This document shows positions 44,542-58,304 of a stretch of DNA of 64,000 nt, piece by piece. The number at the start of each line of letters is the position of its first letter. Within the stretch, counting starts at the first letter, position 1. Below the pieces are notes generated by a model, which saw only the letters and a program-made list of their open reading frames with translations, was not told the DNA's origin and ran no database searches. Made by a program: the position numbers and the translations under genes. Source of the stretch: Hirundichthys speculiger (taxonomy: Eukaryota > Chordata > Actinopteri > Beloniformes > Exocoetidae); assembly GCA_018398805.1 (NCBI GenBank), contig JAGFBZ010000258.1:1-64000 (forward strand), given 5' to 3'.

Positions 44542-46486
44542 TGAGTAAAACTCATGATTAATTATTATATTTTGACTAACCATTGACTGACCTCCTAACG
44601 TTTTAATTTTAGCTCCAAATAGGTCTAAAGTCAGTTCATTGTTGATATTTGAAGGCTAACTCAAGCTTCGAGCCTGGTTTTGCAGATTAGATCCCAGGAT
44701 CGCTTTGAAGACCAACAGCTTTTAATTTAAGGTATTTTCCGATCACTTGTTCTTGTTGTATTCCAATCCCACGACTTGCAGCCGCTGCCATGTTGAAAAT
44801 GTTAAAATTCATGACCTTCTTGATGGACCATTGACAAAGGTGCATTCCTTCTTGTGTAATAAAATTAAAAGTACAGTACATTTAAAAAAAAAGCCAGTAA
44901 AATTACATTCATACTGGCACCTCAGACTCAGTTTGAATGTAATTTGTTGAGAGGAATTATAATACTTCAACTTTTGCCATTACAAGTGCCATCACTGATT
45001 TTTTCATAATCTTAAAGAATAGAGATTTATTTATCTGCAGATGCAGAAACTGACCTTACTGTACAGCAAAGGTCTCTCGCCTCCAAGTGCTGCTTAATGA
45101 AGAGAGGCAGGTTGAGTTGTTGAGCTCACTAGTGTGAGAAAGTTTCTCTCATTTTAACTATAGCAAACAGAAGTTACCGCATGTTTTGACTGCAGCTCTG
45201 AAGTGCTTTCAGCTCTTCAACATTCTCACATTCTCCGTTTTGTACCCGTCGCTGTCATCTGTCTGATGACCTCAGACAAGCAACAGTTTTTTTTCCATTT
45301 GCCAGGGACATTTTTTACCTTCCTCTGTTTATGCTTCAGTTTGATTATTTGCTACCACATTTTCTCACAAATGACTACATTTACTGCCTTACTGCCATGG
45401 AGAATTACAGCCATGTTCACCGTCCATCAGAAACATCAGACTTTATTACCGCAGAAGTCACTAAGTGCGAGACCAAGAAGACATCCACTAAACTTTGTGT
45501 TGCTACCCTGTGGTAGCCAACCAAAACTGCATAAACTCTACAACTAGTTTTTCCATAACTGAAATTATAGAACAAATGAACACATTTCTAGTTATTGGTT
45601 TTAGCCTCCATATAACTGAGTGCTTTCTCTCTCACTCTATGGGAAACTATTTCTGTGTGGTAAATGCAGCAAACATACCAGAGATGGACAAAATGAGTTG
45701 TACCTCTCCCACACACTCACACACACTGCTGTGGTGGTATGGGGATGGGGCCAAGTGTGTGGGAGAGATGGAGGGAAGGATCGATAGAGCAGCAAAAGAG
45801 TGCTGTAAACTACGAAAGAAGACAAAAGCCTCCTGTTTCCCACAGTGCACCAGACTCTGTTAGCCTGGGAGCGACGGCGCTACCACCAACACTCTCGCAC
45901 ATACAGAAACACTTGCAAACAATCACCTGGCTTGAGTAGAGTAATAAAGTAAAAAAAAACAAAAAAAAAAAACAGCATGTACCCAGAAAATATCAATAGG
46001 TGTCTGTGGGAATGAACAAATACTTTAGCTGAGGGAGCAATAGTTTTATTCTACATGATGTCAAAATGCAGTCCTGAGGTGTTTTTGCAAAACCTTCTTC
46101 GTGCCTTGCATCACCTTAAATGCCCAAAGTTGCTCTTCAGATGACTTCATAGCTTCTGAATGTGTAGCTTTCTCATATACAACTTTTTTCTCTTCATTTT
46201 AAACCTAATGGTCTATAATATTTTGCATCAAAATAACATTACTCCTGCCTTGGGAGATGACACAGTCAAACTGACAGACAAAGGCAAACAAATCAACAGA
46301 TTTGACTAAAACTAACATAAATCATTGTTATTATTGTTTTTTTTTTTATATATATATAGACTGTATATAACACATTTTTCCCTTCCCTTTCCCTTTGACC
46401 TCTCATGAAATGAGGTGTTTGGCTGTTTCCATCAATATCCTGAGTGAAGAAGAAGGTGATTGGAGAAAGGATTGCGCTACTAGGAA
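44542..46486. other. No gene recognised
   Basis: Overlapping small frames on both strands (45200-45950) have no domain and no codon signature. An A run lies at 45951-45972 and a short AT run at 46349-46358. Confidence 0.4.
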
Positions 46487-46745
46487 TCCATCCATCCATC
46501 CGTTATCTGTGCCCGTTTAATCCTCTGCAGGGTCATGGGGATCTGCTGGAGCCTATCCCAGCTCTCTTCGGATGAAAGGCAGGGGTACACCTGGACAGGT
46601 CGCCAGTCCATATGTTTGTCCATATAGACAAACAACCACGCACACTCACAATCCTACGGGCAATTTAGAACCACCAATTAACCAATTAACATGCATATCT
46701 TTGGATTGTGGGAGGAAGCCGGAGTACCTGGAAGCACGTACCGCT
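46487..46745 (+). repeat. CATC-type teleost dispersed repeat, longest copy
   Basis: Starts with aatccatccatccatccg, then ggatctgctggagcctatcc, cacctggacaggtcgccagt, acaaacaaccacgcacactc, and tttggattgtgggaggaagc. This is one of the commonest interspersed repeats of teleosts. Other pieces in this window: 34428, 53181 and, inverted, 58120. I do not assign it to LINE or SINE with confidence. Confidence 0.75.
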
Positions 46746-49700
46746 ACTAGTAAATCTACTAAATCCTTTCAATGTGCTCACATGGGTGCTTATTGGGACA
46801 AGGGTGTAAAGAAGAAAAAAAACAGAACTGTTAGATTTGGTTGACATATAGAAGTGCTGTAATGTGTCTCTCATTTCCCCGTTCACTCAAAGACACATAC
46901 ATAAAGCACTTTGTGGAACCTTGGTGAGATAAAAAAGACACTATTTAAGAGCAAGACCATTCACAATTTGCCATTATACAATTTAAGATGTCAGAAAATC
47001 AGTTTTCTGAACAGTCAGGTTCACTTATTCATCTCTGTCTGACATTGAAAATATAACCACAAAAGAAACAGCTGTCTGCATGGAGCACATTTACATTCAT
47101 ACTTATGTCATTTTCGTCAAGTTTCAACAAATTGCAAAGCAAAAACAAAAATTCTAGTTGATTATGATTGGAAATTTGAATTGATTGGCAGCCCCACTAA
47201 AAATGCAGGTTAATTTAGCATAAACAAAAGTCAAAAGTAACTTATTTTTGTCTTCTTTAGTATCTCAGTCACACACACACACGTTTAAATCTGTATTTAG
47301 ACACACAGTCATACATTACTGGCTTATTTGACAGAAGGTTGTTTTTAGCTCACAGTTCAGAGGATGAGCACAGCGTGCTTTTGTTTGACCATTTACAATT
47401 TCATAGCAGTTAGCACAGCTATTGGCTTTATTTAACAAGCATCTAAGGAGGACTTGTAATGCCTTCGCTAATAATATCTCAGATAAATGCTCTTGGACTG
47501 TCTGAGGCCAGTGGGAATGCTATTAATAGTCATGTAAATGGGAGGCTATTTTCAGGAGGCTGATGTGCTGCTGGGGGGGAAGAAAACATTGTAATTTTAC
47601 AGGCTGAGAAGGGAGGGGACTGGGATGAAGGAGTTAACATCGTAAACGTTCTCCGAACTGTTTGTACAGATCCAATACTTGTTAAAAGAAAAATAAGATA
47701 AGCATTAATGTGCTATAAGATTTTGTCTCAGTTTTACATAGTGGCCAGGCACAGGCTGAGTGAAGAACTGCAGCTTCCTTTTTTTTCTTTGAAGTTATTT
47801 ATTTTTGATGGGTTCCCTGGACATATAGGGCCCAAATGTCCAACAAACAGGCGGAGCTCACGTTGTCTGGTTTTCTGAGTTTACTTCCTCCCTCTGTTCT
47901 CGGCGGTGCCATATTAAACACTTGATCAAGTCTGTGACATTGTCGCGGTTCCCAGGTCTACTCCCGCCACCCGTTTTATCGGACGGCTTCCTGTAAAGGC
48001 CACCTTTCCATCTTCTTCCCGCGCTCCTTCCCAGCTTTATTCCCTTGCGGTTTTAATTATTTCTCGGCCGGCTTTTTTTTTTTTTTCCTTTTCTACAGAC
48101 AGCTGCCTGCCCATCTTTCCTTTTTTCCTCAGCCTCCATTCTTCCATTTCCTTCTCTTTCTGTCAGTTTGTCTTTCATTTTGTACCCCCAGAGCGAAAGG
48201 ATTCCTGCAGAGGAGTGGCATTTGGAGAATCTTGCTCTCCTATTGCCGCCTCACCACTGGGGTTAGAGAAAATCAATCCCTCTAATTAGATCTGTGCATC
48301 ACTGTTATTTTGCCTCTCTGTGTGTCTGCATGTGTGTGTGTGCGTTCTGCATGTTCTGTAATCTATATTTAATGTTAGGAAGCAGAGCTTTAAAGAGCGC
48401 CACAGCTGGCCTGTTTGCTAATTAATGACATTTTCCCCTTTAATTACCATTCAATGGAAAGGAAGCCTGTACTCTGCTCTTTTGTGTTTTTTGCTTTGTT
48501 TTCCCTTTCTTTTTCTTTTTTAACTTTTACATTTTTTCATCTTCTTCCTTTCAATCCTCGTAAATGATTTCAACCCTTGTAAATGATTTCTTATTCATCG
48601 CTTCTCATTTTGCTTTTGGTTATCTTGTGTCAAGCAGATCCTTACTTTCATTTGTTTTCATGTGTTAATCTCTCTTCTTTCAGCTACCATGCTCGCTCAA
48701 AGCACTTTACAAAGACCACAGCGATGTCTTAAAGGGACTTTTTTACTCAAACAAGGCTAAAGAATCAACTCAAGGTATCAAAGTGTTCTGAATTTCAGTT
48801 TGGGGCAACAAACTGGATCAACATGGCACAAAAGGTCAAAACCGACCTGGCCTCGTCTCCTGGAAATACTGACGTTTGTGAAACTGTATTGTACTAAAAC
48901 TCACTGCCAACACCATGGAAACAATGTAGACAGAAATTCAGTTAGACGTTTTGCCAGGTGGTCACATAAATTCCACATAGTTGGTTCAATTGATGTAGTA
49001 TTCAGGAAGCCGTGGAGTTGGACAGCAAAATGTTATAACACGGTGCACCAGGGGGACTTATTTTTGATCCCTGTGTGAGATTTTTTTTTTTTTTTTCATA
49101 CTAAAATATGACTTTGTTAGGATTGGGAAGATGTCATAGTTTGGGCAGCTCAGTGTAACCACCACAGACTGTATAAAAGAAGTGAACAAAACCTCTAAGA
49201 CATCATATAGTTTTCTAAATTCAAAATTTCCAACTACTGGAATGACACCATATTATCATTAGCTGACTCTGTCTAATCCTTTTAATCTGAAATTGATAAA
49301 ATGGATAGAATGGGAAAGTACCAACTGGTGGAACACACCTACTTAACCTCGGCTACCACAAGCTATATTAGCTCATGCTAACCAATGATGCAGACTAACA
49401 TCAGTTTATATTTTCTCCTCTTCAAAATTGTCCATCCATTCCCATATCAGATGTTGCTATGAAACTACATATGAAATGAGAACTGCAACAAGGACTGGTG
49501 GAGCGTCCAGCCTAGCTGCACTGGTAACCTGCTGTCACAGAGCTAACTGGCTACCTACTGGCTAGTGGTCCACTAAGTCAACATGGAAGGGTCCGGGAGT
49601 CGTCCAGGAGCAAATGTGCCTCAACTGCATGACCCGGCTGACTACGGCAGCTTCAAGATGTAGAAGAAGAATGACTTAGCAATCCTGCTAGCCGTCTTCT

Positions 49701-50025
49701 GGTTAGCAGGTGGCAAAGATAGATGCTTCAGGCTGTTTCGCTAAGCTTTAACCTGGGATCCTACCAAGCCAACTGCGTGTGTGTATATACACCCTTTCAT
49801 GAATGAATGCAATTGTCCAGCTCTTATTGCAGAAGTGGATGAAGTTAGTATGTTTTTTTCATTTACTTATTTACTTTTAGTGGCAGTATTTAAACTGGAT
49901 TTAATAATGTAAAATACAGGACAAAGCAGGCAACACTGTAAGGATCATATTCTCTGATTTCAGTGTATTTAACACAATTCAGCCTAGCTTTACTGAGAAG
50001 GAAAACTGAATGTGAGACTGACGGT
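46746..50025. other. No gene recognised; possible regulatory DNA
   Basis: Apparently single-copy DNA. 47400-47570 and 48360-48470 have balanced composition with TAATTA-type sites (for example ctaattaatgac and ctttaattacc at 48418-48449). T runs lie at 48068-48086 and 49081-49096. A run of small open frames around 48800-49080 has no domain. Confidence 0.35.
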
Positions 50026-50027
50026 TG

Positions 50028-50224
50028 TATGTATCCTTCTCTTCACAACACAGTGATTCAGCAACAGGGTCTTCAGTCAGAGGCTTCTTCAGATCTGCTG
50101 CAACACAGATCGCTGCAGGAGGTCCTTCCTGCCCACAGCAATAACCATATGACTCTTTGAAGAAACGTAAATAACTTTAGTTACTGCAACATATATATTT
50201 CTTTGGGGATAAATAAAGTTTTAA
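50028..50224 (+). mobile_element. LINE ORF2 C-terminal fragment plus 3' end, copy A
   Basis: Encodes in shifting frames LHNTVIQQQ, then SQRLLQI and RSFLPTAI, the usual C-terminus of a fish LINE ORF2, followed by ggggataaataaagttttaa. It matches 53505-53695 in the same orientation. It is 5'-truncated to about 200 bp. Confidence 0.65.
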
Positions 50225-51476
50225 ACTCAGTCTTTACCAGTGAATTCATTTTAAAGCAACACAGAAGATTTTTTTTTCCCATGTTCAAATATAAGATGCA
50301 AATTCATTTGAAGGAATATTTGACTATTTTGGGGACAAAGGCATATTGTTTTAGGACACTGTCACACATCGACAATGATAAAAACGTGCTCACAGAGCTG
50401 AAGGGGACATTATGGGAAAAGTGACCAATCCTACACGCACACCATACGCACTGCAGCATCGTCAACGTCAGTCCAGAGACTTTGAATGCGGTGACATCCA
50501 CCGTTGTGGGTTCGGTGCACCGCTTTGATAGCCTTACCTCCATGAAAAGTTGGGGAATTTTCAACTTTTCCCACTTCAACGCATGCATCATTTAATCAAG
50601 TTGCAGCTAGTGCTAGCCAGTGAAATCTTACAGAAGAAATTTGATTGGTTGCTTTTGGGAATGACAAAGGTCCATCCGAAGCATCACCCCTGCTGTGTGA
50701 AACAAACAGGAAGTGATGACAGAAGAGAAAACAGAGAAGGGACCAAGCAAGGACCCAGAGAGAGTAAATTTTAGAGGGTGTCATAAAAGCAACATGGCGT
50801 TTCATGCCTCTGAGCTAAGGAAAAAAGAAAAAAAAATCAAGAGTTACTTTGTGGAGCTTTAAAAAGACACAATACTCAAACACAAAATAAGACAAACAAT
50901 GGTTTCGCTCTGAAATGGAACCGGTGTCTTTTGTTTGAAATTCTCACCACTGTGCTGCTCAAAAATAAAAAATCACACCCTCAAGTGCATCTTTAAGGTA
51001 TGAAGGCATGATTGTGTTCATTAGCATGAATATAAAGTTTGCTGTTTCCTTGAGACTGGGCTGGATATCAACAAGCTGACTCCAGGTGGACGGCACGGGA
51101 TGAGCGTATGTTGAAATGCCATTTTACATAATTCACTGTGGGATATTTGATTATGTTTCAGTGTCACAAATACTAGTTTAAGAAAATGGATTAGACTTCA
51201 CTCTTTAGCTGTAATGACCTCATATTAGAGAGTTCAGTTTTCTAGTGCCTGAGTGATGTGACCACTGAAGGTTCCACGTGAACCTTTTCTTGTTTGTGAA
51301 ACATTACTACAGGTTGTAATACTAAATAACTATAACAGATCAGCTGTTGCAGTGTAGGAGGGTGATTAACCTTTCATGTAAATGCTGTGTTGAGAGGACG
51401 TAGGCATTACAGGTTTATGTCATTTTAAAAGTAAATCATTCTGAAAAAATCCTTTCATCAGAGATCCTTACAAATA
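50225..51476. other. No gene recognised
   Basis: Contains short open frames on both strands around 50300-50800. The segment 50430-50950 resembles dispersed-repeat DNA, but I cannot name a family. Confidence 0.35.
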
Positions 51477-51478
51477 TA

Positions 51479-52520
51479 CAGTTGGGCCCAGAAGAATATG
51501 TACAAAGACATAATTTTTATGATTTTGCTTTCATACACTCAATCAGAATGTGACCAAAAGTGTCGACTTTCAGCTTTAATTCAAGAGGTTTCACAAAAAT
51601 TCACCATTTAGAAATTACAGCCATTTTAAGCAACATACCTTTATTTTCAAGGGCATAAAGGGATTTGGACATAGAGATATAACTGTAAGACTATAACTTT
51701 TAATACTTGGATGGACATCTTTTGCACTCAATGACTTTTCCAAAAGTCTGGTACCCACTTTTTTCTTTTCTTTGTGTGTGTGTCTGTGTATGTGTTTTTT
51801 TTTTCCTGGAGATGCTTTGCCAGGCCATCTCTGCAGCCACCTTCAGCTGCTGGTCGTTATGGTCTTTTCCACCTTCAGTTTTCTCTTTAGTAACTTAAAA
51901 GCATGATCTGTTGGCCTGAGATCCAGTGACTGACTTGGACATTGAAGATTTGCTTTCAAAAGGTCTTGAGTTGCTTTCGCAGTATGTTTAGGGTCATCAT
52001 CCATCTGCACAAGGAAATGCTGTCCTATCAGTTTTGTTGCATTTGGTCGAATGTGAGCAGAAGAGTACAGCACTAAATACCTAAAAATTCCTCTTGCTAC
52101 TTCTGTCAGTAGTCACATCATCAGTAAATACCATCAAGCCCACTGGCAGCCATAAACGCCCATCCCAGATCACTGCCTCCTCCATGGTTGACGCATGACG
52201 TGGTATGCATTGGATTATTAGTTGTTCCTTTCCTTCCTTCATGCTTTTCTCTTTCCATCATTCTAATAAAGGTTTATCTCAGTCTCATTGGTCCAAACAA
52301 TCTGATTTCCAGAAAATGGGAGGCCTTTTCAAAATCAAAAATTAAAATGTGCAACAATTTGCCAATGTTTCTGCCAAAGTCAAATCTGGCTTTCGTGTCC
52401 CTCAATGTTACTAGTGGTTTGCACCTGATTGTTAACACATTTACATTCACGAAGGGGTCTCTTGATTGTAGATATTGACAATGTTGCACCTACCTTCTCT
52501 AGCGTTTACTTGACTTCTGT
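51479..52520 (-). mobile_element. Tc1-like DNA transposon, decayed
   Basis: The left tip cagttgggcccagaagaa is preceded by TA (51477-51478). The minus strand carries transposase remnants. A matching right tip is not visible; the right limit is set by the last family-like DNA near 52500. A (TG)n interruption lies at 51774-51795. Confidence 0.7.
51843..52073 (-). pseudogene. Tc1-like transposase, catalytic-domain fragment
   Basis: The minus-strand frame gives QMDDDPKHTAKATQD, the block around the second catalytic Asp, then CPSQSLDLRPTDHAFKLLK, corresponding to SQSPDLNPIEHAF. The Pro, Asn and catalytic Glu of that motif are replaced (Leu, Arg and Asp). The spacing is also shortened by missing residues. 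Upstream parts of the gene (52074-52500) are detectable only in pieces. The copy is inactive. Confidence 0.75.
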
Positions 52521-52741
52521 TTATATTGTGAATGGATTTATTTCCTCATGTAACGGGATCAGTTTTTTGACAGTAACATGTATATTCCTTTGTTGGTCTT
52601 TTTATGGTTTGAATGTGTGCAGTATTTTATTTTCACATTTTTAGTTGCATGTGTTTGAGACTGTCTGACTGCCCCTGAACGCCTCACTCAGTAATCAGTG
52701 GGATTTGCACCAGGTGTGCACTGCAAGAAGCAGCCTTTTTT

Positions 52742-52815
52742 ATTCAGCAGGTGACACAGACAAGGAGAGACACTGGGAGAGGTACATGGACTGGAAGAGA
52801 CACTGGGAGAAAGTC
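52742..52815. repeat. Short imperfect tandem duplication
   Basis: The motif agagacactgggaga occurs twice (about 52766 and 52796) 30 bp apart, with similar surroundings. Confidence 0.6.
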
Positions 52816-53180
52816 ACAGAGAGCTGATGCCTGTGGAACTGGAGGCAAACAGGGGATTTCCACAAGGCCGAGCAGAGTGAGATGTGCTTGCTTGTTGGGG
52901 ATGTCGGTGAGGACTCCAGGAAGGAGGTGACGCTCGGCAGAGGTAAGACGCTAGGGCCCATTGGAATAATGGAGGGGAAGCACCGCTGGATGGCAGAGGG
53001 GTGTGGTCACGATACACCCCTCTCTAAGCTAAGTGTCTGCTATGTGCTTATCCATAGAAGTTCTGGGATTTTATAGTTCATTGTTGTGATCGGGAGTCCT
53101 GCCATATCTACGTTGTCTGAGTCACATACCCAGACGACCTGATTTCCGAGTATAAATCAGGCTTTCATAATCGTTTAGTC

Positions 53181-53282
53181 CTATCTAGGGTCACGGGGAT
53201 CTGCTGGAGCCTATCCCAGCTCTCTTTGGGTGAAAGGCATGGGTACACCTGGACAGGTCGCCAGTCCATCGCAGGGACACCA
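53181..53282 (+). repeat. CATC-type teleost repeat, partial copy
   Basis: Carries ggatctgctggagcctatcc and cacctggacaggtcgccagt as at 46487, then stops at an ATA microsatellite (53284-53303). Confidence 0.75.
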
Positions 53283-53283
53283 T

Positions 53284-53303
53284 CATAATAATAATAATAA
53301 TAA
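53284..53303. repeat. (ATA)n microsatellite
   Basis: About six ATA units. Confidence 0.9.
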
Positions 53304-53504
53304 GCACATTTTCCATAGAAAATCTTACTGGGGCTTTATTTGCTCCCCCAACCACACAACTGATAAGAAAATAAGTTCTATAAATATACCTGCATGGCTT
53401 CACAACTAGTGAATGAAGAAATGATATGGGTTTCGATGTTAGTGTCACTCTGTCCTCTAGACCTTATTTTGCAAAGGAACATACTTCATAAAAAAGACAT
53501 AATG

Positions 53505-53695
53505 GACAACCCTGATCATCCTCTTCACAACACAGTGGTTCAGCAACAGACAGAGGCTTCTTCAGATCCTGCTGAAACTCAGACCGCCACATGAGATCCT
53601 TCCTAAAATACAAGCTATAACCATTTATAATGAATGACTGAAGATATTTCAACAACAAACTACTGCAACAAATTCCCTTCGGAAACTTAAAATGA
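53505..53695 (+). mobile_element. LINE ORF2 C-terminal fragment, copy B
   Basis: Shares cttcacaacacagtg, ttcagcaacag and aggcttcttcagatc with copy A at 50028, followed by a C-terminal PTAI-like piece and ttcccttcggaaactt. Both copies point the same way and are about 3.5 kb apart. Confidence 0.65.
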
Positions 53696-56600
53696 GTTCA
53701 ATGAGCATGCAGGGTTGAGTGAGTCTTACTGCACACAACCGGGATTGTAAGCGATGTTTCGTGATAGCACTTTGGTTAAATTATGAAGCAGCTGCTTTGA
53801 ATCCTATTCTGCCACCAGATGTCACTGTTTCTTCCTTCTCATAGTGAAATACTCGCCAGGCTTTAAGTCTTAATCGGTACAAAATGAAAGAAAGCCTCAA
53901 TGCTTCAGGAGGCTTCATTCGCCCATCGCTACTCAGAACAAGTTTCTCCTCCCAACATAATGACCTCCTCCATTTTAAACAGGCTACTTCAAGAGATCTT
54001 TTGCCAACCTAACCTGACCAACAGAGAAAAAATAAATACAATGTATACACAAATAATAAGATTTACCCACCCAACTAAAGAGCCAATATTTCAGAAAACC
54101 TACTGAACAATAATATATGCAGACATATTCACACAGACATACACACCACCCCCACCCTGGGATCATCTCCTTCCACAGCCCCCCTGTTGTTGGATAATTG
54201 AAATGGGACTCCTCCGCCGTGTGAGCTTCCATATTGGAGCATCAGTATCAGCGGTGGTGACCAAGGCGGTCAGTGAGCTGTGAGTTTCAATCACCAGCAT
54301 TAAATGAAAATCATTGGTAAATGTGACATGAAATGGTGGGTACCTCACCACATGACATATGTGTTTAAGCAAAATATAACTGAACGGACTGAAAGTGAGG
54401 GTAGAAATGTCATTATTAATAACAAATACAGGCGGTCTGGTGCATTTTTGTGCATTGTCAACTATACCTGCCTGATTTCCTATATGTGCTTAATATTACA
54501 TTTTACTCTCTCCCTTGGTGACCCGAAATGTTGATTTGACGACACCTAAAGTTTTTGTCATCTTTATAGATTTAGATTTTGTTTTCAGCTTAAAGATTGG
54601 TCTCCTTCACTTGCATTGAGATCTCTTTGGACTTTATATGAAACAGCTGCCAAATGCCAACTCAATACCGATATCAACTAGAGACCTTTTATCTGTTTCA
54701 TTTGTCTCCAGGTAATGAGGGGATGGGCAACACCTGGCCAATTAATGTCTTTTCAGTCAATTGTCCAAATACTTTTAAACACTTCTTTCCTCGTGGCCTT
54801 TTTTTCCACACCCTCTCTCTCATGTCCGTCTCTTTCATTTTGTGGCTCAGATCTCAGATGGGCTGTTTGTCTCCCCGGGGAGAGGGAGCGAGAGTTGAGA
54901 TTCCATCTGGCTCTCTGCCTTGTCCCTCTATCCTCTTCTCCCTCCCCTCCCTCCCTCCCTCTCGCTGGGATCTTGGTCCATCACCACCTGTCAGATGCCC
55001 TTCTCTCGCCCTCACACCAGTTCTGTGAAATGAAAATTCAAGTGAGCTTAAAAAGTCTGCAAAGACTGAAGGGGGGGAAAAAAGTGCTCTTTAGTTTTAA
55101 GAATGTTCAGAGTAGCAAAACATGTCTGTTTCTATGTTCAAAAGAAAAAAATCCGATTTGTCCATTTTGAGCATGAAACTTCTCAGATGTTGTGATGAAC
55201 ACATTTATGGCATCACAAGGTTGAGATTGACCTTTTCTCTGCATTCTGTCAAACCAGGGAGGAAGACAACTGCAGAGATGCTCCAGCTTCATGTGCGACA
55301 CAAAGACCCGTTCATGTTAAGGTGGATTGTGATGTTGCGTTGACTAAAACTTGATCTTGTACGTTCGTGTGTCACAAACTAGAAGCGACCATGCGTCAGT
55401 CGACGCCACAGTTACCAGTGAGTGTTGTTTTTGCCTGTATTTCAACTCTAATGATGATTAAAATCCATGAAATCAAAGTAACTCCTATGAAGACCCGCCG
55501 ACTGCCCACACCTTGTGGAAACACCTCAGACAAAACTGCTTTGACACGGCTGAAAAAACCGACGGATTCCGTTGCTAAGAGACAAAGTGAGAAAATTGCA
55601 AGGTACAAACAGGAAACCTGCTGGGACGCTCTGACATGTAAAACTTGCTCTCAATGTGTTTTAATAAAATGCTTTAGTTGATTATTTATTTCGACAGTTT
55701 TAAACCATGATAGCCAGTACTCGGTGTCCTTGTCTGTTTATGGGGGGGGCACCAAAATCAAGTGGGGTTTTCAAGGTTTCCATGGCACATTTACAAAGTA
55801 ATACTTTTTAATTGGATTATCAAGAGTCTGTTTGAATATTAAGTTAGATTTTTCTAAATCTTTCCACTTAGTTGTTCCCAGAAGTCTATTTTTTAAAGCA
55901 ATCTAAAAACTCAAAGATTATAACCCACATCAGTTTTATTGTTGCTATTCTGACATTTGTCCAGTTTTCTTTTAACATATCATATAGTCATATAGATCAT
56001 ATAGTCTTTCCACAGATTGGTGAACCTTTCCCTGTCTTAGCCATCTCTTAATCTTTTCCCAACACAATCATGCTAATGGCATGTTGCCACTTAACTTCAT
56101 TAGAAATGAGGGGAGTAATTAATTGTAATTTTCCTCTTTTGTCTATGCTTCAGAAACTCCCAGTTGGCATTTTATTTGAAACCAGCATGCATTTTTTTTT
56201 TTTTAAAACATGACACATTTTTCTCAGATTCAACTTTTTATTTATCATCTCAGTTCAATTTTAACACAGCATTACAACTCTTTTTATGGAAACAAGTTTA
56301 TACGGGGGTAAATTAGGACGCTTGAAGAAATGCTGCTGTTTGTGTGTGGTTCTGCAGATTATCATGAAATGTTTTTTTGTTTCTGACATGGTCCAGCCAA
56401 ATGCTCTTCATGCTTTAGCAGTTTGGACACTTGACCAGACATATTAGATTGGCCATTTGTCAACCTCCAGCAACTGGTTCAGCCGGTTCCTCTCAGATTT
56501 CCGAGCCCCTTGAGTGCAAGTATTCTGAGAATACAAGAATTGAAATGCACCAGTTAGCTTAATTCTGTTCCTCTCCCCCTGCAGATGTCCCACTGCCAGT

Positions 56601-58115
56601 CGCCTGAATCAAATCTCACCCTGCAGTCATTCATTCGTGGTTATGGGATGTGGGCTGTCTGTGCTGCGTCTCCAGCACTGGCTGTTCCCTTTTGCCTTTA
56701 TTTACGCTGTGTCTGTGAATATCTCCTTGTATCCCACAGCCGCGGATGACATATCACATCCCTCTCAAGCTTTTGTCAGGCAGCTAAATCCAGTCCCATC
56801 GCTTTTGCGGGCCAATGGCAGAATAGGAAACCTTAACTCACTGCCTGCAAAATCCCCGGCAGACAGCGGCCGGGCCCCACAGCCTCCGATCAATTCCGCT
56901 TCCTCTGAATATCAGTAAATCAAGCGGCAGCAAGATCCCTCCCCTGGCCCGTTGACGCAAACTAATTCAACCTGTTTCCTCGATAGTGATCTCTCTAAGA
57001 CCCCCAGTGAATGGTGGAAAGGGAGAGGGAAAGAACTCGGGTTGTATAAAAAGCGAGCCAACAGGTCTACGGAGCAGGGATTAGTGGGTAAAGTGGATTA
57101 AGAAGAGGTATTCTGATATTCCGCCCAGGCTGCCGAGAGGGTCTTTAGAAAAGCAGAGAAACATCTGCTGAAGCTTAGTGAGGCAATGAAAACACTGGAA
57201 ATCAGAATGGTTAGGAGATGCACGCACTAATGCACGAAAAGATTTAAAACAAGGGAGCCGTGGCAGAGGAACGAGGCGCTGGAACAAAACCTCCAGTTTT
57301 ATATTCATATATATATTTATATATGAGTGTACATGCCATGGCACCCTGGGGTGCTCATGTTCTCGGCTCCGTACGTGTGCATCTGTGTGTTTTTTGCTGA
57401 TAGAGCATGTGCGTTTATGAGCATTTTAGAGTGTGAGCGACCGCTCCGGCTCGACAGGTCCCGGCAAATTAGAATTCATATCCTGATTAGAGGCTTTGTA
57501 TTCCGAGAGCCACAGGACATGACGTCTCTATTGCTCTTCTCTTACCTCTCTCATGTTGTCTGTTCCTCTCCCTTTATTTACAGCTCCATCTCAGCGGTGA
57601 CATAATGAGGACGTGAGTTTCAAATGAGATGAAATGAGATAAAACAAGGCCCCCGCCGGCATCGTTTTCCGGACGGCTTCTAAAAACAGCCGGCGTCGCT
57701 TCCTTAACTGGACCATTAACTTAGAAGTCCTGCTTTGACTGAGCAAACAGTCCGACAGGATGGTAATGCGCAGCTTTGATGAGACAGGCAATGTAGACGT
57801 GGGAGAGAAAGTGACGAACACACTCGGGTGATGGTAGTTCACTCGCACTGTTTTTTACCTCTTTACCAAACAAAATGTTTTTCAACATCAGCCAGTGGCA
57901 GATTAACACAACAAGGGTAATTAATCATGCAACCGCCCATCCCGGGATATTAGGATAAATTTATCCTTTTTTCAAATTAAGGTTAAGTATGCCATTTATG
58001 TTCAAAACACATTTTGTCAAACTTTGCTAAAGTATCGTCATGGGTTGGTAGCTGTCTGTTCAAGGTTTGAGCTGAAGTAAAGATATGGTGCTTGTTCATC
58101 CCCTGGTCCTGTTGG
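53696..58115. other. No gene recognised
   Basis: Apparently single-copy DNA with pyrimidine-rich 54920-54965, a T run at 56191-56202 and a short AT run at 57306-57325. The open frames (for example 54654-55170 and 55367-55681) have no recognisable domain. The segment 56580-56960 is of even composition and may be regulatory or exonic, but nothing in it proves this. Confidence 0.35.
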
Positions 58116-58119
58116 TGGA

Positions 58120-58245
58120 CTCAAATTTCACCTGTCCAGGGCGTACTCCTGCACTTTACCCCAAGATGGTTGGAACAGGCTCCAGCAGACCCCCACGACT
58201 GTAAATTATGAATAAGCAGGATGGATGGATGGGATGGATGGATAC
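58120..58245 (-). repeat. CATC-type teleost repeat, antisense copy
   Basis: Contains cacctgtccagggcgtac, aacaggctccagcagaccc and a closing ggatggatggatgggatgga, i.e. the inverse of the repeat at 46487. Confidence 0.7.
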
Positions 58246-58304
58246 CCCGATACCCCATTTTCTTGGCATCATTGCATGAACCACAATGACGTAAAAACAC
58301 AATA

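Noticed and set aside
54654..55170. Two overlapping plus-strand frames of 124 and 151 codons
   Set aside because: They occupy a pyrimidine-rich segment (ctccctccct) and overlap in different frames; no motif or splice evidence.
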